64,000 nt of DNA from Alteromonas pelagimontana (GCF_002499975.2 NZ_CP052766.1:310001-374000), one strand, 5' to 3'; counted from the stretch's first letter, positions 8,143 to 16,218 are shown. Notes: generated by a model not told the origin, from the letters alone. Numbers and translations are program-made.

Positions 8143-8975
8143 AGCCGACAACCTGGTTTGACGCCCTCCATCAATCCCATCAACGCGGAGAAAGCTACGT
8201 GCTTGTCACCGTGTTGACCGTGGCAGGTTCGGCGCCAAGAGAAGCTGGCACCAAGATGGTGGTTACGGCAGCGACGCAGTACGACACTATTGGAGGCGGC
8301 CATTTAGAATATATCGCTATTGATCAGGCGCGAACATTGCTGGCAGCGAATCAGGAACAACAGCATATTGAGTCATTTCCGCTCAGTGCCAAGTTGGGGC
8401 AATGTTGTGGTGGCGCAGTCAAACTATTGTTTGAAGTGAAAGTGCAACACTGCCAGCACGTCGCGGTGTTTGGTGCGGGGCATGTAGCCAAAGCGCTGGT
8501 GCCACTGCTGGCGCAGTTACCGTTGCAAATCCTGTGGATTGACAGTCGCGCTGCAGAATTTCAGGACATGAACTGCCCGGCTAATGTTCGCATTATCATT
8601 GATGATGATCCGGTGGGCGAAATCACAGCACTGCCAGAAAACTGCTGGCTCATTATTCTGACTCATGACCATCAGTTGGATTATGCCCTGGTAGACGCCG
8701 CGCTTAAAGCGAATCGATTTGAATACATCGGCATGATTGGTTCTGATACCAAGGCCAGACGCTTTAGAACCCGGCTTCTCAATAAGGGCTACAGCAAAAA
8801 GGCGCTTCATCGGCTGGTCAGCCCTATCGGCGATCCCTCAATTGGTGGTAAACGTCCTATTGAAGTGGCAATTTCAATAGGTGCGCAAATTATTCGCCGG
8901 CTTCACGATTGCGAGTCAGAACCAGGATTGCTAAAACAAAAAAATGATCAGGTAGATGTACATGACCTTAGATGA
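8139..8975 (+). CDS. xdhC: Xanthine dehydrogenase accessory (Mo-cofactor insertion) protein XdhC
   Basis: This 278-aa protein shows the XdhC/CoxI N-terminal domain (VLTVAGSAPREAGTKMVV, then GGGHLEY) and a Rossmann-like C-terminal domain (VAVFGAGHVAKALVPLL, then LWIDSR; YIGMIGSDTKARRF; SPIGDPSIGGKRPIEVAISI). XdhC binds and sulfurates the molybdenum cofactor and inserts it into XdhB. The ATGA overlap with xdhB suggests coupled synthesis with its client. A Cys pair (GQCCGGAVKLLFE) sits in the N-terminal half, where XdhC proteins bind the cofactor. Confidence 0.92.
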   Translation: MKPTTWFDALHQSHQRGESYVLVTVLTVAGSAPREAGTKMVVTAATQYDTIGGGHLEYIAIDQARTLLAANQEQQHIESFPLSAKLGQCCGGAVKLLFEVKVQHCQHVAVFGAGHVAKALVPLLAQLPLQILWIDSRAAEFQDMNCPANVRIIIDDDPVGEITALPENCWLIILTHDHQLDYALVDAALKANRFEYIGMIGSDTKARRFRTRLLNKGYSKKALHRLVSPIGDPSIGGKRPIEVAISIGAQIIRRLHDCESEPGLLKQKNDQVDVHDLR

Positions 8976-9483
8976 ACTAAATAACGTGTCCTGGCAAACC
9001 GCCAACGATTGGTTTACCCAAACCTGCGCTGCACGTCGCTGGAGTGAGAAAATGACAAACGGACGGCCTTACAACAGTTTGGAAGCCGTTAACGACGCCG
9101 CGCAACGCCATTGGGCAACAATGGAAAAAGAAGACTTTCTGGAAGCTTTCGCTGCGCATCCGATGATAGGAGACATAAATAGTCTACGCAGCAAATTTGC
9201 CAACACCCGTAGCATGGCCGCCAATGAACAACAGGGTGCAAGTGTTGCCGACGAACAGACGCTTAGCAGCCTGCGCGATCATAATTTAACGTATCAGGAA
9301 AAACACGGATTTATATTTATTATCTTTGCCTCAGGTCTGGATGCCGACACCATGTTAAACGCATTGAAAACCCGCATTAACAATAGTACCAATACTGAAA
9401 TACAAAACGCTGCAGTAGAGCAACTCAAGATAACACAACTTCGAATTGTTAAAGGCTTAGCCAATCAACAGGGGGTTCTATGA
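8956..9483 (+). CDS. uraD: 2-oxo-4-hydroxy-4-carboxy-5-ureidoimidazoline (OHCU) decarboxylase
   Basis: This 175-aa protein has the OHCU decarboxylase signature FLEAFAAHPMIGDI (with the catalytic His) and a second conserved block, NLTYQEKHGFIFIIFASG (the GFxFIxxA core). It decarboxylates OHCU to S-allantoin, the last step of urate degradation before PuuE. Translation may start at the ATG at 8956 or the ATG at 8962; both lie inside the end of xdhC, giving a 14-20 nt overlap. The stop overlaps the uraH start by 4 nt. Confidence 0.92.
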   Translation: MYMTLDELNNVSWQTANDWFTQTCAARRWSEKMTNGRPYNSLEAVNDAAQRHWATMEKEDFLEAFAAHPMIGDINSLRSKFANTRSMAANEQQGASVADEQTLSSLRDHNLTYQEKHGFIFIIFASGLDADTMLNALKTRINNSTNTEIQNAAVEQLKITQLRIVKGLANQQGVL

Positions 9484-9803
9484 ATACACTGTCCAGCCAT
9501 GTGCTAGATACTACTGCCGGTGCACCGGCTTCAGGTATTGCCATTACATTAACTTCGCCCAACGGCAAACGCTACGAAGGCGAAACTGACGAAGATGGGC
9601 GTTGCAAAACCTGGGGGGTAGAACGCCTTGCTGCCGGCACTTACAGCCTCCGTTTTCATTGCGAAGAATACCTGCTCTTCCACCATGGTAAGAGCTTTTA
9701 TCCGTTTGTGGATATTCATTTTATTTTAGAGGAAGACGGTGGGCATTATCATGTTCCCTTGCTGATTTCCCCTTTTGGTTTTAGTAGTTACCGGGGTAGC
9801 TAG
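9480..9803 (+). CDS. uraH: 5-hydroxyisourate hydrolase (transthyretin-like)
   Basis: At 107 aa it has the length of bacterial HIU hydrolases. It begins with LSSHVLDTTAGAPASGIAI, which contains an active-site His, and ends with the diagnostic C-terminal YRGS tetrapeptide. It hydrolyses 5-hydroxyisourate, the product of urate oxidation by PuuD, to OHCU for UraD. No signal peptide is seen, so it is cytoplasmic. It overlaps uraD (ATGA) and guaD (TAGTG). Confidence 0.94.
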   Translation: MNTLSSHVLDTTAGAPASGIAITLTSPNGKRYEGETDEDGRCKTWGVERLAAGTYSLRFHCEEYLLFHHGKSFYPFVDIHFILEEDGGHYHVPLLISPFGFSSYRGS

Positions 9804-11122
9804 TGCTCAAACAACAATTATTTCGCGCATCCATTTTACATTTTCCCCACGCCACCACAGACCCAAAAAACGAGGTGGAGTACATTGAAGATGGTGCGTT
9901 GGTCATTGAAGGGGAAAGGATATTGGCTACGGGAGATTTCGCCTCCGTACATCAGCAATACTCAACTGCACAGGTGAATGACTATCGAGGGAAGTGGATT
10001 GTCCCTGGGTTTATTGACAGTCACTTACATTATCCGCAAACAGAAATGATTGGGTGTTATGGCAGTCAGCTGCTTACCTGGTTAGAAAACTTTACTTTTC
10101 CTACAGAACAGAAGTTTGCTGATGACGATTATGCCAGAAAAATTGCAGAGGTTTTTCTTAACCAGTTACTAAAAAACGGCACCACCACCGGATTGGTGTT
10201 TTCCAGCGTTCACAAATCTGCCACAGATATTTTGTTTGACGTTGCTAATGAAATGAAGATGGCTTTGGTAACAGGAAAAGTCTGCATGGACAGAAACTGC
10301 CCGGAATTTTTGCGTGATACAGCAGACTCTGCGCATCAGGAAAGCGCCCAACTGATTGAAAAGTGGCATGGTAAAGGCCGTAATTATTATGCGCTAACCC
10401 CCCGCTTTGCCCCTACCAGCAGTGATCATCAACTGGGAGCACTGGCAGAACTGGCAGCACAATTTCCTGATGTGTTTATACAAACTCACTTATCTGAAAA
10501 CCTTGAAGAAGTTGAGTGGGTAAAATCTCTTTTTCCCCACGCGAAAGGCTATCTGGATGTATATGACAAATATAATCTGGTGCGGGAGCGCGCGACTTTT
10601 GGGCACTGTCTGCACCTGACCGATGAGGAGTGGCAGCGCATGGCGCAAGCCAAGGCCACTATTGCGTTTTGCCCTACCTCCAATTTATTTTTAGGCAGCG
10701 GCCTCTTTGACATGGCCCGGGCTAAACAGGAAAAAATTCACGTTACTTTAGGCACCGATGTCGGCGGCGGCACCGGCTTTAACATGTTGCGCACCTATGG
10801 TGAAGCCTACAAAGTCTGCCAACTTAAAAATTATCCTCTCGCCCCCATGGAAGGACTGTACATGATGACACAAGGCGCAGCAGTTGCGCATAAACTGGAG
10901 ACCTCCGTGGGCAATCTTAACCCCGGAACTCATGCCGATTTCGTGGTACTGGAACCTCAATTCGATGAACTCACCCGTTTGCGCCTGAACCGTTCGTGTT
11001 CTGCTGAAGACATGGTGTTTGCCATGAGTATGCTGGCAGACGATCGCGCCACATTCGAAACCTGGGTTGCCGGCACAAAACGCTATTCTAAAGAAAAGGA
11101 GTTTGCTGATGCCATGGCTTGA
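9803..11122 (+). CDS. guaD: Guanine deaminase
   Basis: This 439-aa amidohydrolase uses a GTG start that overlaps the uraH stop (TAGTG). Its TIM-barrel metal-site motifs are visible in order: GFIDSHLHYPQTEMIG (HxH, about 71-86), THLSENLEEVEWV (about 231-243), FGHCLHL (about 268-274) and LGTDVGGGTGFNML (about 317-330). The family converts guanine to xanthine, feeding XdhAB. The C-terminus overlaps the start of puuD by 14 nt. Confidence 0.92.
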   Translation: MLKQQLFRASILHFPHATTDPKNEVEYIEDGALVIEGERILATGDFASVHQQYSTAQVNDYRGKWIVPGFIDSHLHYPQTEMIGCYGSQLLTWLENFTFPTEQKFADDDYARKIAEVFLNQLLKNGTTTGLVFSSVHKSATDILFDVANEMKMALVTGKVCMDRNCPEFLRDTADSAHQESAQLIEKWHGKGRNYYALTPRFAPTSSDHQLGALAELAAQFPDVFIQTHLSENLEEVEWVKSLFPHAKGYLDVYDKYNLVRERATFGHCLHLTDEEWQRMAQAKATIAFCPTSNLFLGSGLFDMARAKQEKIHVTLGTDVGGGTGFNMLRTYGEAYKVCQLKNYPLAPMEGLYMMTQGAAVAHKLETSVGNLNPGTHADFVVLEPQFDELTRLRLNRSCSAEDMVFAMSMLADDRATFETWVAGTKRYSKEKEFADAMA

Positions 11123-12413
11123 CTGGCTGTCGCTGTTTGTCCGCTGGTTTCATGTTGTTGCCGGGGTAGCATGGATTGGCGCCTCTTTTTATTTTATCTG
11201 GTTAGATAACAGCTTGCGCTCGCCGCCTGAATGGAAACAGAAAAAAGGCATTAAAGGGGACTTATGGGCCATTCACGGCGGCGGTTTCTACGAGGTCGGA
11301 AAATACGCCTATGGCCCAGAGAAAATGCCGGAAACACTTCATTGGTTTAAATGGGAAGCGTATTCTACCTGGCTAAGCGGCTTTTTCCTGCTGATAATCG
11401 TTTATTATTTCGGCGCGTCTGCGTATCTCATTGATCCACGAGTAAACGCCATGGACGAGGGTCAGGCGGTGACTTTGGGCCTAGTCCTTATCTTCGGTGG
11501 CCTGGCATTATATGAAGGCGCGTGTCGTAGCCCGTTAGCACGTTATCCTAAAGCGTTTGCCGTCGTTCTTATTGCAATGATTGCCCTTGCAAGCTGGCTG
11601 GCAGCACATTGGTTTAGTGGTCGCGGAGCCTACATTCATGTGGGCGCGCTAATTGGCACTATCATGGTGGGAAACGTATTTTTAAACATCATGCCAAACC
11701 AGCGTAAAATGGTAGCGGCCGTAGCCGAGAAACGGGAAATCGATCCTACCTGGGGCGCGGGCGCTAAATTACGTTCCGTGCACAATAATTATTTTACCCT
11801 GCCGGTTCTGTTTATCATGATCAGCAATCACTATCCTATGACGTACCAGCATGAATGGAACTGGCTGGTGCTACTGCTAATCATGGCTATTTCAGCCTGG
11901 ATCCGTCACTTTTTTAATTTGCGTCATCTAGGTATTGTTAAACCCGGCATTTTAATTTCAGGCGCAGTGGCAATGCTGGCACTAACGCTTTGGGTTTCGT
12001 GGCCGCAAAAAGCGGTGCAAGAGACTTCAACATCTTCGGTGGTGGTAGATAGTGACGGCCAGACAACACTCAGTAGCGGTCGGAAAAAAAATCCATCAGC
12101 ACCCACCGATGAACAGGCGTTTGCTCTAATTACACAACACTGTCAAAGCTGTCATTCTGCATCCCCCACCGATAATATATTCAAAGTGGCACCGCTAGGG
12201 GTAAGGCTTGATACGTGGGAGGACGTTGAGCGTTATGCACCGCAAATTATACGCCGCGCCACTGTCACCAAAGATATGCCATTTATGAACAAAACCGGCA
12301 TGACGCAGGAAGAGCGACAACAGTTAGCCAACTGGTACGCCAGCTTCAGCGACAAATCGCAATTTCCCAATCAATACAAAAAGAAAACAGCTAGCAATGC
12401 AAAGGCTTATTAA
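11109..12413 (+). CDS. puuD: Membrane-bound urate oxidase PuuD with C-terminal cytochrome c domain
   Basis: The 434-aa protein starts at the ATG at 11109, which has AGGAG about 8 nt upstream; an earlier in-frame start lies deep inside guaD and is unlikely. The N-terminal part is a urate hydroxylase membrane domain (MPWLDWLSLFVRWFHVVAG then AWIGASFYFIWLDN) with about 7-8 membrane segments. After a polar linker (about 300-340) comes a periplasmic c-type cytochrome domain with one haem site, HCQSCH, and an axial Met candidate (KDMPFMNKTGM). PuuD oxidises urate to 5-hydroxyisourate and passes electrons to the respiratory chain, so no H2O2 is made. It ends the operon; a hairpin straddles the stop codon. 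Confidence 0.93.
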   Translation: MPWLDWLSLFVRWFHVVAGVAWIGASFYFIWLDNSLRSPPEWKQKKGIKGDLWAIHGGGFYEVGKYAYGPEKMPETLHWFKWEAYSTWLSGFFLLIIVYYFGASAYLIDPRVNAMDEGQAVTLGLVLIFGGLALYEGACRSPLARYPKAFAVVLIAMIALASWLAAHWFSGRGAYIHVGALIGTIMVGNVFLNIMPNQRKMVAAVAEKREIDPTWGAGAKLRSVHNNYFTLPVLFIMISNHYPMTYQHEWNWLVLLLIMAISAWIRHFFNLRHLGIVKPGILISGAVAMLALTLWVSWPQKAVQETSTSSVVVDSDGQTTLSSGRKKNPSAPTDEQAFALITQHCQSCHSASPTDNIFKVAPLGVRLDTWEDVERYAPQIIRRATVTKDMPFMNKTGMTQEERQQLANWYASFSDKSQFPNQYKKKTASNAKAY

Positions 12414-12421
12414 GCCTTTGC
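12399..12421 (+). terminator. Hairpin overlapping the puuD stop codon
   Basis: GCAAAGGCTTA and its near-exact complement TTAAGCCTTTGC form a perfect inverted repeat across the TAA at 12411-12413. There is no strong T-run after it, so it is either a weak terminator or an mRNA 3'-end stabiliser. Confidence 0.45.
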
Positions 12422-12638
12422 GCATTCTGCTTCTTTAGTAAAGGCTCGCTCCTTCTAAAACGAAATAGGCAAACGCTGCTCGAATAGTTCGCATGGTGGT
12501 AAGGGAAGCCCGCGCCGAACCTGTGGTCAGCATCTTCATCTTTTTTGGCTTCGCTCGCCAGCTACAACTTATTCGTCATTTATTTACTCCAGAGACATTC
12601 CTGAGGGAGGCGTTGACAACAATGAAATTACAGCCATA

Positions 12639-12659
12639 GTGATATCAAAATGATATCAC
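12639..12659. promoter_or_regulatory. Perfect palindrome at the SPFH promoter, likely operator
   Basis: GTGATATCA, a 3-nt AAA spacer and TGATATCAC form a perfect inverted repeat, which also contains two direct copies of TGATATCA. It follows a consensus -35 TTGACA (12613-12618) and overlaps the expected -10 region (CATAGT, 12635-12640) and start point. This placement is typical of a repressor site. The Arc-type protein encoded two genes downstream (13546-13764) is the natural candidate binder. Confidence 0.55.
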
Positions 12660-12672
12660 AAGGAGTTTATTT

Positions 12673-13524
12673 ATGAACGAAAAGCAAGGATTTTCCATTA
12701 ACGGATACATTATGGCGCTGGTGCTACTACCTGTTGCTCAGCTTGCGACTGTTTACTGGCTGCTGCAATCTGGTGGCGTAGCGCCTGCTATTGCCGTAAT
12801 TATTATAACCCTGTTGTGGTGCGGCTTTTTTATGGTGCAGCCCAATCAAGGCAAGGTATTTACGTTATTCGGCAGCTATGTCGGAACTGAGCGGAACACC
12901 GGCCTGCGTTGGACCATACCGCTGTTCCTGCGTCGAACAGTGTCATTACGAATTCGAAATTTTGAAAGTGCAAAAATGAAGGTAAACGATAATCAGGGCA
13001 ACCCGATAGAAATTGCAGCGATTATCGTCTGGTCTGTCAGTGATACAGCTGAAGCCGTGTTTGAAGTTGACGACTACGAAAGCTACGTTACTATTCAAAG
13101 CGAGTCTGCAATTCGAAATATGGCCAGCAGTTTCCCCTATGATCCTCGCGATGATGAAGAAGCAGAAGTGGCATTACGTAGTCATCCTATTGAGATTTCT
13201 TCCCGACTTCAGCAAGAGATCCAGGACCGTTTGTCCCGCGCCGGAATTACCGTTCACGAAGCGCGAATCAGTCACCTCGCTTACGCTCAGGAAATTGCCA
13301 GCGCTATGCTTCAACGTCAACAAGCCGCTGCTATTATTGCTGCCAGAAGCAAAATTGTCGAAGGTGCGGTAGGAATGGTAGAAATGGCGCTAGCCAAACT
13401 AAGCGAACAACAAATAGTTGAGCTTGATGAAGAGCGTAAAGCGCATATGGTGAGCAATTTACTGGTGGTGCTATGTGGAGATAAAGCGGCTCAACCCATT
13501 ATAAACAGCGGCAGTCTCTATTAA
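12673..13524 (+). CDS. SPFH/Band-7 (stomatin-like) membrane protein
   Basis: This 283-aa protein has two N-terminal membrane segments (about 10-34 and 37-56). The SPFH domain that follows reads ARG-less stomatin style: [69 protein letters not shown], then an Ala/Gln-rich helix ([19 protein letters not shown]). AAGGAG lies 7 nt before the ATG. Such proteins form oligomeric membrane microdomain scaffolds or modulate proteases. It is paired with a short Arc-type gene 21 nt downstream, an arrangement I recall from many gammaproteobacteria. The partner makes autoregulation likely, but the physiological role is unknown. Confidence 0.85.
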   Translation: MNEKQGFSINGYIMALVLLPVAQLATVYWLLQSGGVAPAIAVIIITLLWCGFFMVQPNQGKVFTLFGSYVGTERNTGLRWTIPLFLRRTVSLRIRNFESAKMKVNDNQGNPIEIAAIIVWSVSDTAEAVFEVDDYESYVTIQSESAIRNMASSFPYDPRDDEEAEVALRSHPIEISSRLQQEIQDRLSRAGITVHEARISHLAYAQEIASAMLQRQQAAAIIAARSKIVEGAVGMVEMALAKLSEQQIVELDEERKAHMVSNLLVVLCGDKAAQPIINSGSLY

Positions 13525-13545
13525 TTATGACTTACAGGCAAACGG

Positions 13546-13764
13546 ATGACCGATAAAAAAAAGGCTTATCCCCTTAGAATTAATGCCAATGTGTTGGCTG
13601 CAATGCAACGCTGGGCTGATGATGAGCTGCGTAGTGTAAACGGACAAATTGAATATGTGCTGCGGGAAGCACTGCTAAAGCAACATCGTATTAAACTGGT
13701 GGAAAAAGTGGTGCTTGAAGTAGAAGAAGTAAATCCTTCAGCTAAAGATATACCTGATTCTTAA
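13546..13764 (+). CDS. Arc-family ribbon-helix-helix DNA-binding protein
   Basis: At 72 aa it shows a ribbon-helix-helix fold: a short strand (KAYPLRINANVLAAMQRWAD), a turn, and a second helix (RSVNGQIEYVLREALLKQHR), closely following the Arc pattern. It lies 21 nt after the SPFH gene and is surely co-transcribed. RHH proteins bind short palindromes as dimers of dimers, and the perfect palindrome at 12639-12659 is the likely site. No toxin-like neighbour is present, so I do not call it an antitoxin. It is the last clear core gene before the island. Confidence 0.78.
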   Translation: MTDKKKAYPLRINANVLAAMQRWADDELRSVNGQIEYVLREALLKQHRIKLVEKVVLEVEEVNPSAKDIPDS

Positions 13765-13790
13765 GGTCAGGGGCAAGATAAACTGTCTGA

Positions 13791-13822
13791 GGCGCAAACA
13801 TGTGTTAAATCATGATTGCGCC
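13791..13822 (+). terminator. Hairpin after the SPFH-Arc operon
   Basis: GGCGCAA (13791-13797) pairs with TTGCGCC (13816-13822), extended inward by CATG/CATG across one mismatch. The 3' side lacks a clear T-run, so termination is only probable. It marks the end of the core operon just before the tRNA fragment. Confidence 0.4.
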
Positions 13823-13918
13823 GTTCAAAGCTTAACTAACTGCTAAATAAAAAGAGAAGATAAGGTAACAAAGATAATTGAATATCGAATAACACTACCG
13901 GCGTGAAGCCTTTGAGAA

Positions 13919-13964
13919 TGGTGCGTCTAGCCTGATTCGAACAGGCGACCTCTACCATGTCAAG
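13919..13964 (-). other. tRNA-Val(GAC) 3' fragment: island attachment site (att)
   Basis: On the minus strand this reads CTTGACATGGTAGAGGTC, then the T-arm GCCTG-TTCGAAT-CAGGC, then TAGACGC-ACCA. That is the 3' half of a tRNA-Val with anticodon GAC, from the anticodon loop to CCA. The 5' half is absent: the bases beyond 13964 do not pair as an anticodon or D arm. A truncated tRNA 3' end next to an integrase module is the usual mark of an island attachment site. With this orientation the intact tRNA-Val should lie at the other end of the island, to the right of this window. Confidence 0.8.
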
Positions 13965-14334
13965 ACATGAATCAAAAGGGTTGATAATCGTTGTATCACA
14001 TAATTCCCAACAAAATCAACTAAAAGACCTTTACCCCAATCTATTTAGCCTACTTTTTACTTGAATTTGGTCACAAATTAGCCACAATCTAAAAGTACTT
14101 AAAACGCATAAAAATCATCAAACTTTCGCTATATAAAGAGAACTTTGGTACTCGAATATCGGCTATATGCGCTCAAAGAGAACTCATCTCATGGCATTTA
14201 GGTCGCAGAAAAAGCGTCGAAAAGTACTCAATGTAGCGCATATAAGTCGCTAGAAAGTATACATTTTCGGCGTAAAAGTGACGCAGAATTGTCACCAAAA
14301 CTAGCTCAACTTTGATCACAAAATTACGCAAAAC
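13965..14334. repeat. Non-coding, repeat-rich region before the integrase module
   Basis: No convincing gene is present. Several short related motifs recur: GTCACAAAT (14070-14078), GCCACAAT (14081-14088), GTCACCAAA (14291-14299), GATCACAAA (14314-14322) and GACACAAAT (14347-14355). The 10-mer AAAGAGAACT occurs twice (from about 14136 and 14175). TATATGCGCT (about 14164) is inverted as AGCGCATATA (about 14234). Such clusters between an att core and an integrase gene could be recombinase arm-type or directionality-factor sites. This is inference from position and repetition. Confidence 0.4.
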
Positions 14335-14367
14335 TTGCGCAAATTTGACACAAATGAGGACCACGGA

Positions 14368-14742
14368 TTGGACAGTGAATTAGATAAGTTCAACGAAAAA
14401 ATTTTGGACGGTTTAGATTTCAGAAAAATTTTAATTTCTGAAATAGCTTTTGATGACGTCATCCATTCGCTTTTTGCTTCAGCCAATCCTGTTGCAGGTA
14501 TACGAACGACATCGGACAATAACGACAAAGAAGCAACGCTTTATAATCTGCTCGCGTTGCAATCACCTATAATTTGTTACCGCTTCAGAAAAAATTATCG
14601 CGCGCTAACTGGTACCTTTACACTCGCCTCATTGCAACATGCTCAAGTTAAACTGCGGTTACAAGAAGATGCCAAGATACCTGTCTTCATTCTAGAAAAG
14701 AAACCTAGTGAGTCAGTTAAGAAAGCTATGACGTGCTCCAAT
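14368..14742 (+). pseudogene. Integrase-module accessory gene, N-terminal fragment (split by IS3 element)
   Basis: The frame opens at TTG 14335 or, better, at TTG 14368, which has GAGG 8 nt upstream; it runs to the insertion point at 14742. Joining it to the fragment at 15974-16210 without the IS gives an unbroken protein of about 204-215 aa reading KKAMTCSN-LVDHVTIALF across the junction. The fragment contains ICYRFRKNYRALTGTFTLAS and RLQEDAKIPVFILEKKP, weakly like a ParB-type N-terminal domain, but I do not assign a family. As first gene of a three-gene recombinase operon it may be an accessory or directionality protein. Transcribed now, it would end at 14769 inside the IS. Confidence 0.55.
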
Positions 14743-14789
14743 AGATTCACACACCCAGTTAAGAGATAATTAACTCAACTGGAGTGTAT

Positions 14790-15083
14790 ATGAAAACCCG
14801 AAAAAGCTATTCAAAAGAATTCAAACTAGATGCTGTGAGTCTGGTTACAGAACAAAATTACAAGATTACTGAGGCAGCTCGTAGCCTTGGTATTAGCGCA
14901 AATATGTTGGGGCGTTGGCTTAAAGAGCAGGAGTCAGAAGGTGACCATGCATTTCGTGGTAATGGTAAGTTGACGCCGGAACAGGAAGAAATCCGTCGGC
15001 TCAGAGAAGAGAATAAGCGCCTGAAAATGGAGAAAGAGATCCTAAAAAAGGCGACGGTCTTCTTTGCCAAAGAAACCAAGTGA
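14790..15083 (+). CDS. IS3-family transposase OrfA
   Basis: At 97 aa it starts at ATG 14790 with GGAG 5 nt upstream. It has a helix-turn-helix (KSYSKEFKLDAVSLVTEQN, then ITEAARSLGISANMLGRWLK) and a leucine-zipper tail (EEIRRLREENKRLKMEKEIL) typical of IS3 OrfA. The slippery heptamer A-AAA-AAG at 15044-15050 lies near the end in the correct frame for -1 frameshifting into OrfB, producing the OrfAB transposase. Confidence 0.92.
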   Translation: MKTRKSYSKEFKLDAVSLVTEQNYKITEAARSLGISANMLGRWLKEQESEGDHAFRGNGKLTPEQEEIRRLREENKRLKMEKEILKKATVFFAKETK

Positions 15084-15958
15084 AATACGGTTTCATCACC
15101 CAACATAAGAAGACCTGGCCGATTAGCCTGATGTGCCAGGTTCTGGAAGTTAGTCGTCATAATTACTACAGCGCCATGCGACGTAACGAACAACTTGAAC
15201 CAGATCCACAGCATGATGAGCTAATTGAGTGGGTACAGAAAATTGCAGATACCAGTGACTTTACCTATGGCGTAAGGCGTATGAAACGAGCGCTGAATTC
15301 ACTGGGTTATCCGGTTGGAAAACAACGAACGCGCACCTTGATGAAGGAGGCCGGTGTTAGCGTTAGAAGGCGCAGAAAATACAAAGTAACGACTAACAGC
15401 GACCATCAGCAACCTGTATTCGAGAACGTGCTGTCACGCGACTTTGATGCGCAAAAACCGGATCAGGCGTATGTCTCGGACATTACCTATATCTGGACGC
15501 AAGAAGGCTGGCTGTATCTGGCCGTTGTAATTGATCTGTTCTCACGAAAAGTCGTGGGCTGGAGTATGTCTTCGCGGATGAATGCTCAGCTTGTGTTTGA
15601 TGCGTTAACAATGGCTCTATGGCAACGTAAACCCAAAGCGGGCCTGATACATCATTCGGATCGTGGTTCGCAATACGCGAGCCGTCAATTTAGGAAATTA
15701 CTGGCACAGTACAAGGTTACAGGCAGCATGAGTCGAAAAGGTGACTGTTGGGATAATGCCGTTGTGGAAAGCTTTTTCGGCACGTTAAAGCAAGAGCGTG
15801 TGCAATGGCGCCACTACCAGAGCCGCCACGCTGCTCAGCAGGATATCCTGCAATACATCACAATGTTTTATAACAGTCAAAGAATGCACTCATATCTGGA
15901 TTACAGAAGTCCAAGTCAATATGAGGCTGAAATGGCTAACTTAGGAAAAGCTGCTTAA
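15080..15958 (+). CDS. IS3-family transposase OrfB (DDE integrase domain)
   Basis: This 292-aa rve-type catalytic domain overlaps orfA by 4 nt in the -1 frame. The DDE residues are visible: YVSDITYIWTQEGW (first Asp), IHHSDRGSQYAS (second Asp) and DNAVVESFFGTLKQE (Glu). The upstream helical region begins KYGFITQHKKTWPISLMCQV. It is intact and full length, so the element may still be active. Confidence 0.93.
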   Translation: MKYGFITQHKKTWPISLMCQVLEVSRHNYYSAMRRNEQLEPDPQHDELIEWVQKIADTSDFTYGVRRMKRALNSLGYPVGKQRTRTLMKEAGVSVRRRRKYKVTTNSDHQQPVFENVLSRDFDAQKPDQAYVSDITYIWTQEGWLYLAVVIDLFSRKVVGWSMSSRMNAQLVFDALTMALWQRKPKAGLIHHSDRGSQYASRQFRKLLAQYKVTGSMSRKGDCWDNAVVESFFGTLKQERVQWRHYQSRHAAQQDILQYITMFYNSQRMHSYLDYRSPSQYEAEMANLGKAA

Positions 15959-15973
15959 CTGGGTTGTGTGAAT

Positions 15974-16210
15974 TTGGTTGACCACGTCACTATCGCCCTT
16001 TTTTCACTTACAAACGACTTACTATCAAAGTGCTTTATCAGCGATGCTAAGAAAATCGGATTTTATCTTCGAGCATGGTTTTCTAAAGACGAAGGTAAAA
16101 AAAGTCTGTTTCAATCTGCTGAGTGGAGCGCACTATTTCCACATATAGATACCGCAGAAAAATTGGCGAGCCATTTATCAATTAGCAAAACTGAACTGTT
16201 TAGGCGTTAA
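15974..16210 (+). pseudogene. Integrase-module accessory gene, C-terminal fragment
   Basis: This is the downstream remainder of the gene interrupted at 14742. It reads LVDHVTIALFSLTNDLLSKC and ends with a likely helix-turn-helix, FPHIDTAEKLASHLSISKTE. A GTG at 15968 inside the IS end could permit translation, but the N-terminal half would be missing. It ends 8 nt before the next gene, as in an operon. The function is unknown; DNA binding is suggested by the C-terminal helices. Confidence 0.5.
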
Positions 16211-16218
16211 TTAGGAAT

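Larger units (their letters stand above)
14743..15970 (+). mobile_element. IS3-family insertion sequence (first copy)
   Basis: This element of about 1.23 kb carries overlapping orfA and orfB. Its ends contain inverted repeats: TTCACACACCCAGTTAAG near 14746 and the complement of TTCACACAACCCAGTTAAG near the right end. An AAT triplet flanks both sides (14740-14742 and 15971-15973), and joining at AAT restores the host frame, so a 3-bp target duplication is likely. The ends are not fully symmetrical, so the boundaries carry about 4 bp of uncertainty. It breaks the first gene of the integrase module. Confidence 0.8.

Noticed and set aside
11067..11108. Upstream in-frame start for puuD
   Set aside because: It lies deep in guaD and lacks a ribosome site, whereas ATG 11109 has AGGAG and gives the typical PuuD N-terminus.
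13546..13764. Antitoxin of a toxin-antitoxin pair
   Set aside because: The neighbour is an SPFH scaffold protein and no toxin-like gene is adjacent.
13919..13964. Functional tRNA-Val gene
   Set aside because: Only the 3' half is present; the acceptor 5' strand, D arm and 5' side of the anticodon stem are missing.
14070..14355. CRISPR-like array
   Set aside because: The repeats are 8-10 bp, degenerate and irregularly spaced, and no cas gene is present.
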